From the NCBI GenBank assembly GCA_002308515.1, contig DBVN01000118.1, forward strand, positions 26,407-62,496: a stretch of 36,090 nt of DNA, read 5' to 3'. Shown piece after piece: positions 6,892-15,252 of the stretch. Within the stretch, counting starts at the first letter, position 1. Each line of letters begins with the position of its first letter. The notes beneath the pieces are model-generated. The model ran no database searches and was not told the DNA's origin. It saw only the letters and a program-made list of their open reading frames with translations. A program made the position numbers and the translations under genes. This DNA comes from Verrucomicrobia bacterium UBA1263 (GTDB taxonomy: Bacteria; Verrucomicrobiota; Verrucomicrobiia; Limisphaerales; UBA1412).

Positions 6892-9800
6892 ATGTCTTGC
6901 AGGTTCACATTGCTCACAGGCGCAGCCGGTACCGGTAAAACCTGTCAATGTATCAGAGAAGCTGTTTCCACGTTAAAAACTTCTCCATCTGGGAAACCGC
7001 TTTTGTTTATCCTGCCCCGTCAATCCACCTTCCAGATGGAGCAAGCGGTCTATAGCAATGACAAGGAGATCGTTGGCAGCACACGACTTCAAATCGTCAG
7101 TTTTGAGCGTCTTTCGCTTTTTTTGCTTAAGCTGCTGGAACAAAATGTCCTTCAAACTTTGGATGAGGAATCGCATTCCATGCTGGTTCAGGCACTTCTC
7201 ATTAAAGAAAGAAAAGAACCACTCCAATTCTATCAAGGCCATTCCGACGATCCGGTTTTATCCATCCAGATCGCAAGAATACTCACACTCATCCAACAGC
7301 AAAATCAATCTCCGGAAAAGATCCTTCAAATGGCAGATGGATTGTCTCATCCCCGTCTGCGCTGCAAGATCCATGATTTAGCTATCCTCCTGGGTGAATA
7401 TCAGTCCTGGATAAAAAGTAAAAAAATCCTGGACGCGGATCATTCTCTGGACCAAGTTATTCAGGCGGTTCGTGATTGGCATCGGCTTCATCCTCGGCAA
7501 TCTCTGATCCAGCAGGTGTGGCTGGACGGTTTTACAGATTTGACACCTCAACAATTTGAAATGCTTTCTGCCCTAGCGGATGTCACCGATCAGATGACTT
7601 TCGCGGTCTGTATCAATGCAAATGAACTGGGTGAAAGTACCACCGCGCGCTCATTCTGGAACTTTACCTACCCGCTCTTCCAAAAAATACAGACGATCGC
7701 GAAAGAGGAAACGCAAATGAGCAAACACTCTTTGGATTCCAATTCCACGCTTGGCCGGTTCAAAGACTCTGTATCATTGCGATATCTTGAACATCATTGG
7801 CAGGGAACTACAGCAAAAGACAGTCTGGCCCCCTCCTCTCGCGATATTGAGATTTTCAAATGTGCGGGAACCTGGGATGAAGCGGTACTGATCGCACGAA
7901 AAATCACGGAATTCGTCAGAGATCCAGAGTCTGATCATCGTTATCGGGATTGCTTTGTTGCTTTCAGAAATCTCCAGGATTATCAGAACATCTTCAGGAA
8001 TGTATTCCGTCACTACAACATTCCTTTCTTTTTAGACATTCCGCAAAGCATTGCGCATCATCCAGCTATAGAGCTCACGCTGCATTTTCTTCATACCGCT
8101 GCATTCGGCTGGGATCAAGAAGTGATCCTTTCCATCTTCAAGTCTGAACTGGCAGGGCTAACTTTGGATGAAGCGGATGAGATCGAGAATGAATTACTCA
8201 AGCATAACTTCAACTGCGAGAATTTCTGGAAAAACAACCTTTGGAAAAAGGAATTTGTTCATTCTCGCAAAAAAGAGTCTTTAATCAAACTTTTTGGAAA
8301 TGCCAGTAATATAACGATCAGCGCCTTGCTCCAATTTGAAAAAGATATTTCCGGTGATCAGCCTGTGAGTTCTACAGAAGATTTCCTCAAACAACCTATT
8401 CCCTCTCAAAAAGTCGCTGACGCGATCCAACACATTTGGCAGAAATTTGATTTAAGAAGTCAGCTGGAAGAGTGGAGCGCATCCCAAAATGACCCCTCTT
8501 TTGCCATAGAAAGCGGAATATCTCCTCAAATCCATAGAACGGTCTGGACCCGCATGGAAAGCTGGCTAAGGATTTTCAAATTAGCCTTCCAAGGCGAATC
8601 TTATACACTGGAAAAGTGGTATGAAATCATTCAGGCCGGTTTCTCAGGACTCACCGTTTCCGCTATTCCTCCTTCCATTGATCAGGTCGTCATGGGCAGC
8701 ATAGATAGAAGCCGGAGCCAGAATGTAAAGTTCATGGTTTTTGGAGGTATGAATGACTCTGTTTTTCCCTATCTTGAAAATGAATCTACCCTGTTCACCA
8801 ATGAAGAAATCAAATTTATAGATCCTCAGAAAATCAAACTGGATCTCAGTGCATTAGAGAAAAAGCAAAGAGAAAATTATCATTCCTATATCGCTTTTAC
8901 ACGTCCCAGCGAAAAATTACTCATCACCTACTCCGAACAAAACTCGGAAGGAAATCAGCTTACCCCGTCACGATACATCAAGATCCTTCAAGAAGATTTC
9001 AAATATCCTATCCACGATTTTGCGGAAAAGGATCTTGCTATAAAAGATTGTATTTCCGAATGTGAACTTTCTCATTTCATCCACCATGAGGAAAAGCCTC
9101 GTTCTTTTACTGTAACGGAAGATGCTATTTTAAAACATTATGGAAATACACTTCAATTAAGCGTGAGCAAACTGGAAACCTATGCCAAATGTCCGTTCAG
9201 TTTTTTTGTAGAGTATGTTCTGAAATCCAAAGAACGGGAAGAATGGGCTTTGGGGCGCGATAAACTGGGGACTTTTACGCATAAAGCTTTGGAAATTTTC
9301 CATCAGAAAGTCACTGAAGAAAATTCCACCTGGCGGGATGTCATCAGGAATGCTATAGATAACGGAGAACTTGAAGCCATCATTCAGGAGTGTGTAGAGG
9401 AAGCTTCTCATGACATTTTCAATGAAGATCAGGATGAGACCTTCGTCCTGGAAGGCGGCTATTCACAATTTCTTCAGGCCAAACAAAAAATCTATCTTTA
9501 TCTCAGGAATTTAAATAACTATTTTTCCACTTACAAATTTGATCCGGCACTGTCTGAACTCCGGTTCTCTCCTGATTCCAAAGAGCAATTCCATTGGAAT
9601 ATCAACGAAAAAGGAATATCTGTTTGCTTCAAAGGAACTATAGACCGCGTCGATGTTTACCAGGATGACCAAAACAATCTGTGGCTGGCCGTTATTGACT
9701 ACAAAAACAGCGAACACAAATTTAAAGAAAATGAATTTAAAGCCGGATTAAATCTTCAGCTGACTGCCTACCTCTGCGCTTTGCGGGAAGACATTAAAGG

Positions 9801-10275
9801 CATTCTGAAGTTGTTGGGAAAAGATAATATCTCTCCTGATAATGTCAAACTGGCCGGAGCATTCTATTTGAATCTCAGCACTCCCAAAGGTAAAGATGGA
9901 AATTTACCCGAAAAACTTTTTCAGCTTCGCGGAAGGTTTGATCAGAGTCTGATATTGGAAAATGAAACCCCTATTCTGGACTGCATCCCTTTTAAAAGCA
10001 GGTCTCAACATTTTGCCGTAAGAACCAGTGAAAAAGGCATCTATAAAAGTAGTGAAGATCCTGTTACTGAAGAAAAACTGAAAGAACTCATTGATCAGAC
10101 TAGGCAAATCATTCTGATTCTCTCTAAAAATATCATGCGCGGACAATTCCCTGTCGCCCCCAAAAAGGATTCCAAGACCTCCTGCCTGTATTGTCCGGCA
10201 AAAACCGTCTGCCGTTTTGATCTGCGAAAATCGAATTTTCTACCTCTTGTTTCGCTTTTGCCGCAGTCTCAATAA
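6892..10275 (+). CDS. addB: AddB/RexB-type helicase-nuclease subunit
   Basis: A 1127-residue protein, close to the usual AddB length. It starts with a Walker A loop GAAGTGKT (residues 10-17), followed by a long helicase-like region without the full set of SF1 motifs, as in AddB. The C-terminal RecB-type PD-(D/E)XK nuclease is visible: D918 in GTIDRVDVY, D936 and K938 in AVIDYKNS. The four Cys that hold a 4Fe-4S cluster in AddB are present: C767 (YAKCPFSFF) and C1098-x2-C1101-x5-C1107 near the end. In the AddAB complex it processes double-strand DNA ends for recombinational repair. The partner addA is not in the window, so it must lie elsewhere, or this works in another complex. The stop is one base away from the stop of the opposing ilvN gene. 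Confidence 0.85.
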   Translation: MSCRFTLLTGAAGTGKTCQCIREAVSTLKTSPSGKPLLFILPRQSTFQMEQAVYSNDKEIVGSTRLQIVSFERLSLFLLKLLEQNVLQTLDEESHSMLVQALLIKERKEPLQFYQGHSDDPVLSIQIARILTLIQQQNQSPEKILQMADGLSHPRLRCKIHDLAILLGEYQSWIKSKKILDADHSLDQVIQAVRDWHRLHPRQSLIQQVWLDGFTDLTPQQFEMLSALADVTDQMTFAVCINANELGESTTARSFWNFTYPLFQKIQTIAKEETQMSKHSLDSNSTLGRFKDSVSLRYLEHHWQGTTAKDSLAPSSRDIEIFKCAGTWDEAVLIARKITEFVRDPESDHRYRDCFVAFRNLQDYQNIFRNVFRHYNIPFFLDIPQSIAHHPAIELTLHFLHTAAFGWDQEVILSIFKSELAGLTLDEADEIENELLKHNFNCENFWKNNLWKKEFVHSRKKESLIKLFGNASNITISALLQFEKDISGDQPVSSTEDFLKQPIPSQKVADAIQHIWQKFDLRSQLEEWSASQNDPSFAIESGISPQIHRTVWTRMESWLRIFKLAFQGESYTLEKWYEIIQAGFSGLTVSAIPPSIDQVVMGSIDRSRSQNVKFMVFGGMNDSVFPYLENESTLFTNEEIKFIDPQKIKLDLSALEKKQRENYHSYIAFTRPSEKLLITYSEQNSEGNQLTPSRYIKILQEDFKYPIHDFAEKDLAIKDCISECELSHFIHHEEKPRSFTVTEDAILKHYGNTLQLSVSKLETYAKCPFSFFVEYVLKSKEREEWALGRDKLGTFTHKALEIFHQKVTEENSTWRDVIRNAIDNGELEAIIQECVEEASHDIFNEDQDETFVLEGGYSQFLQAKQKIYLYLRNLNNYFSTYKFDPALSELRFSPDSKEQFHWNINEKGISVCFKGTIDRVDVYQDDQNNLWLAVIDYKNSEHKFKENEFKAGLNLQLTAYLCALREDIKGILKLLGKDNISPDNVKLAGAFYLNLSTPKGKDGNLPEKLFQLRGRFDQSLILENETPILDCIPFKSRSQHFAVRTSEKGIYKSSEDPVTEEKLKELIDQTRQIILILSKNIMRGQFPVAPKKDSKTSCLYCPAKTVCRFDLRKSNFLPLVSLLPQSQ

Positions 10276-10276
10276 A

Positions 10277-10753
10277 TCATTCACGAGACATGGCAATACG
10301 ACCGGTTCGAGTGATTTCCAAGATGGTAAAGTGATTCATTAGTTCAATGAATTTCTCGATCTTGGATTCTTGTCCCGTAACTTCCATGGTAAGAGTATCC
10401 ATTTGAACATCCACGATCTTTGCCCGAAAAATCTGACTGACCTGCATCGCTTCTGTCCGTGTTGAGGGTGTAGTCTGGATCCGGATCAAAGCTAATTCAC
10501 GATCGATATGAGCTTCATCCGCTCCAAAATCTTCCACCTTTAGAACATCTATCAGCTTATTGAGCTGTTTGACGATCTGCTCAATCGTTGCCTCATCTCC
10601 ATTGGTAACGATCGTCATACGTGACAATGTCGGATTATGCGTTGGTGCCACATTCAACGAATGAATGTTATAACCACGACCACTAAAAAGCCCCGCTACC
10701 CTTGTCAGAGCGCCAAATTTATTCTCAACTAATACGGATATCGTATGCCGCAT
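10277..10753 (-). CDS. ilvN: Acetolactate synthase small (regulatory) subunit
   Basis: A 158-residue protein (also called ilvH in some species). The N-terminal ACT domain begins MRHTISVLVENKFGALTRVA and contains GLFSGRGYNIHSLNVAP, the classical valine-binding region. The C-terminal half (RELALIRIQTT ... AKIVDVQMDTLTMEVTG) is the second conserved domain. It activates and gives feedback control to the large subunit IlvB in valine, leucine and isoleucine synthesis; no ilvB is in the window. An in-frame TAA at 10763-10765 fixes the start at the ATG at 10753, yet the nearest Shine-Dalgarno site is about 23 bases upstream and is instead well placed for an overlapping small ORF. It is the last gene of the minus-strand run, 55 bases after the glycosidase. 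Confidence 0.95.
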   Translation of the reverse strand: MRHTISVLVENKFGALTRVAGLFSGRGYNIHSLNVAPTHNPTLSRMTIVTNGDEATIEQIVKQLNKLIDVLKVEDFGADEAHIDRELALIRIQTTPSTRTEAMQVSQIFRAKIVDVQMDTLTMEVTGQESKIEKFIELMNHFTILEITRTGRIAMSRE

Positions 10754-10770
10754 AACAACAGATTAATCAT
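10729..10770 (-). CDS. Leu/Ile-rich 13-codon upstream ORF overlapping the ilvN start
   Basis: ATG at 10770 reads MINLLLCGIRYPY then TAG at 10729, in a different frame from ilvN and overlapping its first eight codons. The best ribosome-binding site of the area, GAGG at 10777-10780, is six bases before this ATG and too far from the ilvN ATG. The peptide contains Ile, Leu-Leu-Leu and Ile, the amino acids made by the pathway ilvN controls, as in leader peptides. There is no attenuator hairpin in the short gap, so any control would act on translation start rather than transcription. Chance cannot be excluded for such a short frame. Confidence 0.35.
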   Translation of the reverse strand: MINLLLCGIRYPY

Positions 10771-10808
10771 AAATTTCCTCAGAGTCAATTCATTAACAAG
10801 CATCCCCT

Positions 10809-13466
10809 TTATTCCATGATGACTTCATACCAGATAGTGGAGACACCGGAATGATTGTCAGAAGTAAGAATGCATTTATCTCCTTTTGACACTAAGGGAA
10901 TTTCCTTTATCCGATTCCCTAATGGATCTAAAGCATAGCATTTAACTTTTGTATGGCTTTCCGGCAAAGTTATTTCAAATGGAACCGGTTCTGTCAGGAC
11001 CGGAGAATGTCCCCAGTGAGTCCCCACGGAATCATGTTTTTCATTTTTCCACTGCATATCCGTATTTTCCGTCCGTCCAGTAGCTATGATCAAAGCTTTG
11101 GAGGGAGCTTTAAATGTCTCACCTTTAACAAGAGTGACCCCAATAGTACTCCAGCCCAGTTCTGTATTCCCGGGACGAATGACAACATCCCCCAGTACAA
11201 ACTCCCTGTTATCTGTGAAACCGATCAGAGCTTTTGTTTTTGCTGTATTTACCTGAACAAAACTTTGTTTTGATTCTTTACCAAGCTGCCATTTCAGTTC
11301 TCCTGTATCAGAATCCATCTCTGATGTTTTTATGGATTCCGGAGCAGTCTTATGTGTGATTCCATTGGGAACTTCGCCCACACTCATCGCCACACGATGT
11401 TTCAAAGCGTATTCCGGAGTCAACCCCAAATGGCGAGCGGTAGCAATACTCCAGGGGCCGGTGCCTAACAGTTTTTCTAATTCCTTTTCAGGAGTCAACC
11501 CCATCACGATTTGCTCCTGAGCAGTCGCAACATCTTCTCTGCGGAAAAGATGCGAGGCCAATATCAAATTCGCCATCTTTGTTGTATGAGGAGCTGTCGA
11601 AAAGTAATCTCTAAAAACTCCCATATCCACTAACCCGTTGCCGGTGCCGTAATCAAAAAGCCAAAAACCATCCCAATCCTGCAACGCTGCATAAGCCGCT
11701 ATCAACAAAGGTCCTTCAGAGGAATAAGAATTAGGTGATGGATGTTGGTATTCTGTACAGAAAAAAGGTTTCCCCATAACCCTCTGGAGAGCGCAAGAGG
11801 TAAATGTATTGTTAAAAGTATCAGTCATGGGAATATTATCCACAGTCCAATTCTCGCTATTCCATGAGGCACCTTGAAATTGCGGATGCTGCCAGTAACC
11901 ATGAGAATCAACAATATCCATCTTGGCCTGAACATTCGCGGGACTGTTTGCCAGAATCGTACCAAAAATCAATCCCTCATATCCGCAAGTCTCACGCAAA
12001 TGGGAACACATCAGGCGATAATACCGATTCTCTAATCCCACCAGAAAGTCCAGCCAATCCTTTCGGGCTTCCCAAGTAGCCGGCACGTCACCCTGCCAGT
12101 CCACATTCGGGATATTTCCCTTTTTCAAGGAAGCGTTATCCGGGATATTCCCTAATGATCCTCCGTCCATCAACTGAATATCCGCAAACCAAACGGAACA
12201 TTTCTGATCTGCAAATCCGTTGAAATTAGGACGTATATTCTCTTCATCAGCAGGAACTAAATAGCTAAATGAAAAATGCTTCCATTCGTTGGAAAGCGAA
12301 ACGCTACGATTCAGTCCTGCGTCACCCCAGGGATCTTGAGACTGCATGACTCGGATGGTCATATCCAAAGCATGATCAGCCTTTGCCCAAAATGAAAGTG
12401 TTCTGACCTGTCCCTGGGTTTGTTTATTACCAGGCTGATTCAGTTGGACATGCCAGCTCGTATCTGAAGGTTCTTCAATATCTATCCGCAACGTGGATAG
12501 TCCTTCCGCTGGTCCGTCATTATCGAGTACTGTAGCTTTAGCTTTGCCGGAATGAACCTCTATTCTCCAGGGTGAATTCAAGTCTGCACCCTTTCCAAAT
12601 GGTTTAAGTGTATTCTCACCAAAAGGTTCTTTTTTAGAGTTCCAGGCCGTCCTCAGTTCTTCCACTGAGTCATAACGCTCCGCGAGCCATTCATTCCAGC
12701 GTGCCTGAAGCTGGCGTTTAAAAACATCAGGCAAATGATCCAGATATCCACTCATCCAAGCCTGAATGATCCCGTTTTCATTGATGATCTCCGCAAAGGC
12801 TACAACCGGATCTTTTGCCATGGGCAGCCCGGTATAGGGATTGACCGGAGTCAATATCCCCGTCGCGTATTCCTTCTGCAGTTCCAACGCCGTATCATTG
12901 AAGAAGCCAAGAATGTGCTGTACTTTCCACTCAACCTTATCTACTTCCGGCGGCAGTGAGTCGCTTGATTTAAACTGCCTGGATACCAGCAGGTTCATAT
13001 CCACATAAACACCATTGGTCTTCAGCTGGGAAATGAAGTAGTGCAGATCATCCAAACGCTGCTTATTGATATGCCGGGAATCCCCTTGTTTATAATCAAT
13101 CAGAGCATTACACCAGTTATTATCCACATGGTGAAAGCGCACGCCATTGATCCCGAATTTTGCCAGTCTGCCTGCCACTTTGGGTGCCATTTCGCGAGGA
13201 GGCAAACCGGATTCAAAGGTCATATTCATTCCAATGAACCGGATCCGGGGATCGGACTCCTGACCTTCCGACTCTTTTGTCAGGACAAGATGTCCGGATG
13301 GAGAGACTTTCACTCTCTCGTTCCCGATCGGAGGATTCATCTCCGCCACACTCACAACAGTTCTGTTGGTATCATCCCATGGCAGCACAAACGGGATCAT
13401 CTCCGCGTTCACAATAACAACTGAAGCTGCCAGTAAAACAACAGCATTATCAAAAATCTTTTTCAT
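10809..13466 (-). CDS. Secreted clan GH-A-like glycoside hydrolase with inserted carbohydrate-binding-like domain
   Basis: About 885 residues from the ATG at 13466 (another ATG at 13469 and a TTG at 13475 are possible starts; GGAG sits at 13470-13473). Signal peptide with likely cleavage after VNA. The N-terminal half reads as a TIM barrel: GINGVRFHHVDNNW, then EIINENG with the Asn-Glu pair (about residue 230) expected for the acid/base, and later FFCTEYQHPSPN with Glu about 572 as likely nucleophile. The following WDGFWLFDYGTGNG fits the last strands. Between the two Glu, about residues 295-430, is a CBM4/9-like beta-sandwich (LSTLRIDIEEPSDTSW, RTLSFWAKADHALDMTIRV, KCSVWFADIQL). A C-terminal beta-rich part follows. 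The exact GH family and substrate are not recognised; a polysaccharide target outside the cytoplasm is inferred. It starts about 20 bases after the previous gene. Confidence 0.75.
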   Translation of the reverse strand: MKKIFDNAVVLLAASVVIVNAEMIPFVLPWDDTNRTVVSVAEMNPPIGNERVKVSPSGHLVLTKESEGQESDPRIRFIGMNMTFESGLPPREMAPKVAGRLAKFGINGVRFHHVDNNWCNALIDYKQGDSRHINKQRLDDLHYFISQLKTNGVYVDMNLLVSRQFKSSDSLPPEVDKVEWKVQHILGFFNDTALELQKEYATGILTPVNPYTGLPMAKDPVVAFAEIINENGIIQAWMSGYLDHLPDVFKRQLQARWNEWLAERYDSVEELRTAWNSKKEPFGENTLKPFGKGADLNSPWRIEVHSGKAKATVLDNDGPAEGLSTLRIDIEEPSDTSWHVQLNQPGNKQTQGQVRTLSFWAKADHALDMTIRVMQSQDPWGDAGLNRSVSLSNEWKHFSFSYLVPADEENIRPNFNGFADQKCSVWFADIQLMDGGSLGNIPDNASLKKGNIPNVDWQGDVPATWEARKDWLDFLVGLENRYYRLMCSHLRETCGYEGLIFGTILANSPANVQAKMDIVDSHGYWQHPQFQGASWNSENWTVDNIPMTDTFNNTFTSCALQRVMGKPFFCTEYQHPSPNSYSSEGPLLIAAYAALQDWDGFWLFDYGTGNGLVDMGVFRDYFSTAPHTTKMANLILASHLFRREDVATAQEQIVMGLTPEKELEKLLGTGPWSIATARHLGLTPEYALKHRVAMSVGEVPNGITHKTAPESIKTSEMDSDTGELKWQLGKESKQSFVQVNTAKTKALIGFTDNREFVLGDVVIRPGNTELGWSTIGVTLVKGETFKAPSKALIIATGRTENTDMQWKNEKHDSVGTHWGHSPVLTEPVPFEITLPESHTKVKCYALDPLGNRIKEIPLVSKGDKCILTSDNHSGVSTIWYEVIME

Positions 13467-13485
13467 CATCTCCAATAAATCAAAA

Positions 13486-14379
13486 TCAATGTTCTGTATC
13501 CTTTACTCCAAACAGGATCTCTATCAAAGAATAGTACGCCGGGGATACTTCGCTCCCCACAGGTTCGATCTGTCCTTGAACCATAACACTTTGTTCAGAG
13601 GAATCCACACGGGCATTCTTCAATATCTCAGCCCAGGACGGATCGGTAAAACTAAGCCATTTCAATGTTCGTGAAGTCTGCTTGGCAAAGCTTTTGGGAT
13701 CTGCTATAGCTTTAAGTATGAAGTTCATATCCACGAGACATTGTTTGGGTTCCGAGACAGAAAAACAAAGTTTTTTTACATTCTTTGTCAGCGAATCCGC
13801 GAACGGCAAATCGATCATCTCGCGAAACTGCTCGTCCATCACAATATCCAAGTAACTGTCTTTGGCAACTTTAGCTCCTTTCAATAATGGAGGGACTTCT
13901 CCTCCGGAGCCTTTCAGTGCGTCATTCAAATGCTGGGCATTGCGGCTGACATAGATCACCTTCGGTGTCAAAACCACTTTATATTCACCTTTTGAAAATC
14001 GAACGCTCTGACCGGAAGGCTGAGTGATCTTCAACTCTTTGCGGAGCTTTATCAGCCAGTTCGTTGAAAGAGGCTTAAAAATAAAAACCTGATCTTGAAA
14101 ATTAGTATATATTCCTTTGCCAAAGAAAGTAATACCACCTATCACAGTGCTGTTCCATTCCACCGAAGGTGAGATATTCCCGCCGTACCCTTCCAAAAGC
14201 GGATTGATCCATAAACGCTCAAAAGCTTTGCCAGTTTGGCTCTGGATCGCTTTCTGAACATCTACATGAAGCAGGAATCTTGAATCTTTGGGAATCCTGT
14301 TTTGTTCTAATTCTGACGCATTTGCTTGGAACCCAAGCAAATAAAAGAAAACAAACAGAATCAGTATTCCGTGACGCAT
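13486..14379 (-). CDS. Secreted protein of unknown function
   Basis: A 297-residue protein starting at the ATG at 14379; its A is shared with the stop of the zinc-ribbon gene (TGATG), so translation is probably coupled. A longer frame from 14436 exists but would run through the end of the upstream gene, and the signal peptide (MRHGILILFVFFYLLGFQ, likely cleavage after ANA) begins exactly at 14379. The mature part contains DSRFLLHVDVQKAIQSQTG, DQVFIFKPLS and repeated alternating beta-strand patterns, resembling the loosely defined secreted proteins of PVC bacteria that begin with a LHVD-type strand. No catalytic motif seen and no function proposed. Confidence 0.7.
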   Translation of the reverse strand: MRHGILILFVFFYLLGFQANASELEQNRIPKDSRFLLHVDVQKAIQSQTGKAFERLWINPLLEGYGGNISPSVEWNSTVIGGITFFGKGIYTNFQDQVFIFKPLSTNWLIKLRKELKITQPSGQSVRFSKGEYKVVLTPKVIYVSRNAQHLNDALKGSGGEVPPLLKGAKVAKDSYLDIVMDEQFREMIDLPFADSLTKNVKKLCFSVSEPKQCLVDMNFILKAIADPKSFAKQTSRTLKWLSFTDPSWAEILKNARVDSSEQSVMVQGQIEPVGSEVSPAYYSLIEILFGVKDTEH

Positions 14380-15101
14380 CAATTCTCTACGTGCATTTCC
14401 GGGCTGTAATACAACATACGCCCGCAGTTGATACAAGTCACATTAGGTTCTTCAGAAATACAGCTGAGAACCGCTTGCTGAGGCAGTTTGATATGACATC
14501 CCCCACAGGCTCCGCCATCGATCCCAACCAGAACATGACCTCTTTTATTCCTGAACATCCGCTCATAGCGGATCCTCAAAGCAGGCTCCACTTTTGCCTC
14601 AAGTTCTTTTCTTTTTTGTTTTCTTTCCTTAATTTCCTGAGTATGAGTTGCTTTTAATTTATCTATGGACAGAATACGCTCTTTATACGCTTTTTCGTTC
14701 TCTTTATCGCTCTTGGCGGAATCCTCATAAGTCTTCCGAGCCAACTCCTCAGCATCCATCAGCTCCAGCACTTTTGTTTCAAGCGTGCTGATATTTTTTC
14801 GAGCCGCTGCGATTTGATTCTCAAACGCACGGTATTCATCATTCTTCTTGGTTTGAAGCTGTTGCGCGGAATACTTCGCGATTTGAGCCTGCAATTCTTC
14901 GATTTTGGCTTCCATATCTTTGCGTGTGATACAGACTTGCTGATACTTTTCTTTCAAAGCCGTTGTTTTCTTGCGTCCATCCAGGACTTTTTGAACTATT
15001 TCCTCTCGAACAGGCGCAGAGGAATTCAATTCACCCTCCAGGCGAATCGTTTCCAAATCCCAAGTTTGCAATTCCAATAGACGCTGTAAATCTTCCCGCA
15101 T
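14379..15101 (-). CDS. Coiled-coil C4-type zinc-ribbon protein (COG1579/zf-RING_7 type)
   Basis: About 240 residues. I prefer the ATG at 15101 (MREDLQRLLELQTWDLETI) because GGAG lies six bases before it and family members begin this way; the ATG at 15113 adds four residues. Residues about 10-170 form a long, charged coiled coil (ALKEKYQQVCITRKDMEAKI, KERKQKRKELEAKVEPA). The C-terminus is a zinc ribbon with two CxxC knuckles, GACGGCH and TCINCGRMLYY. Relatives such as Chlamydia CdsZ are cytoplasmic; a nucleic-acid or secretion-related role has been suggested for the group, but none can be read from this sequence. It is the first gene of the minus-strand run leading to ilvN. Confidence 0.88.
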   Translation of the reverse strand: MREDLQRLLELQTWDLETIRLEGELNSSAPVREEIVQKVLDGRKKTTALKEKYQQVCITRKDMEAKIEELQAQIAKYSAQQLQTKKNDEYRAFENQIAAARKNISTLETKVLELMDAEELARKTYEDSAKSDKENEKAYKERILSIDKLKATHTQEIKERKQKRKELEAKVEPALRIRYERMFRNKRGHVLVGIDGGACGGCHIKLPQQAVLSCISEEPNVTCINCGRMLYYSPEMHVEN

Positions 15102-15178
15102 ACCGCGCTCCATCCTAACAATCTATCCTGAAAAATACAATGGCTTTTCATCAAACAGACGCTTTTCCTGCAAAAAGT

Positions 15179-15213
15179 AAAAGGCCGAACTCTGTACAGA
15201 ATCCGGCCTTTTT
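15179..15213 (-). terminator. Bidirectional terminator after the 1701-residue secreted protein
   Basis: Stem AAAAGGCCG (15179-15187) pairs with CGGCCTTTT (15204-15212). The 16-base interior itself contains the palindrome TCTGTACAGA. T-runs flank the stem on both strands. It lies 40-74 bases beyond the stop of the secreted multidomain gene and about 65 bases before the zinc-ribbon gene, so it separates the two minus-strand units. Confidence 0.8.
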
Positions 15214-15217
15214 ATTT

Positions 15218-15237
15218 CATTTAGTTATAACTAAATG
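15218..15237. repeat. 20-bp perfect palindrome
   Basis: CATTTAGTTATAACTAAATG reads identically on both strands. It sits between the stop codon at 15253 and the terminator at 15179. It may be an additional 3' stem of the mRNA or a protein-binding site; there is no loop, so a cruciform would need to open several central bases. Confidence 0.55.
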
Positions 15238-15252
15238 CGCATCAAGTAAATA

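Noticed and set aside
13467..13475. TTG start at 13475 for the glycosidase
   Set aside because: It has no ribosome-binding site; the ATG pair at 13469/13466 right after GGAG and the signal peptide start are more likely, though the SD spacing is short.
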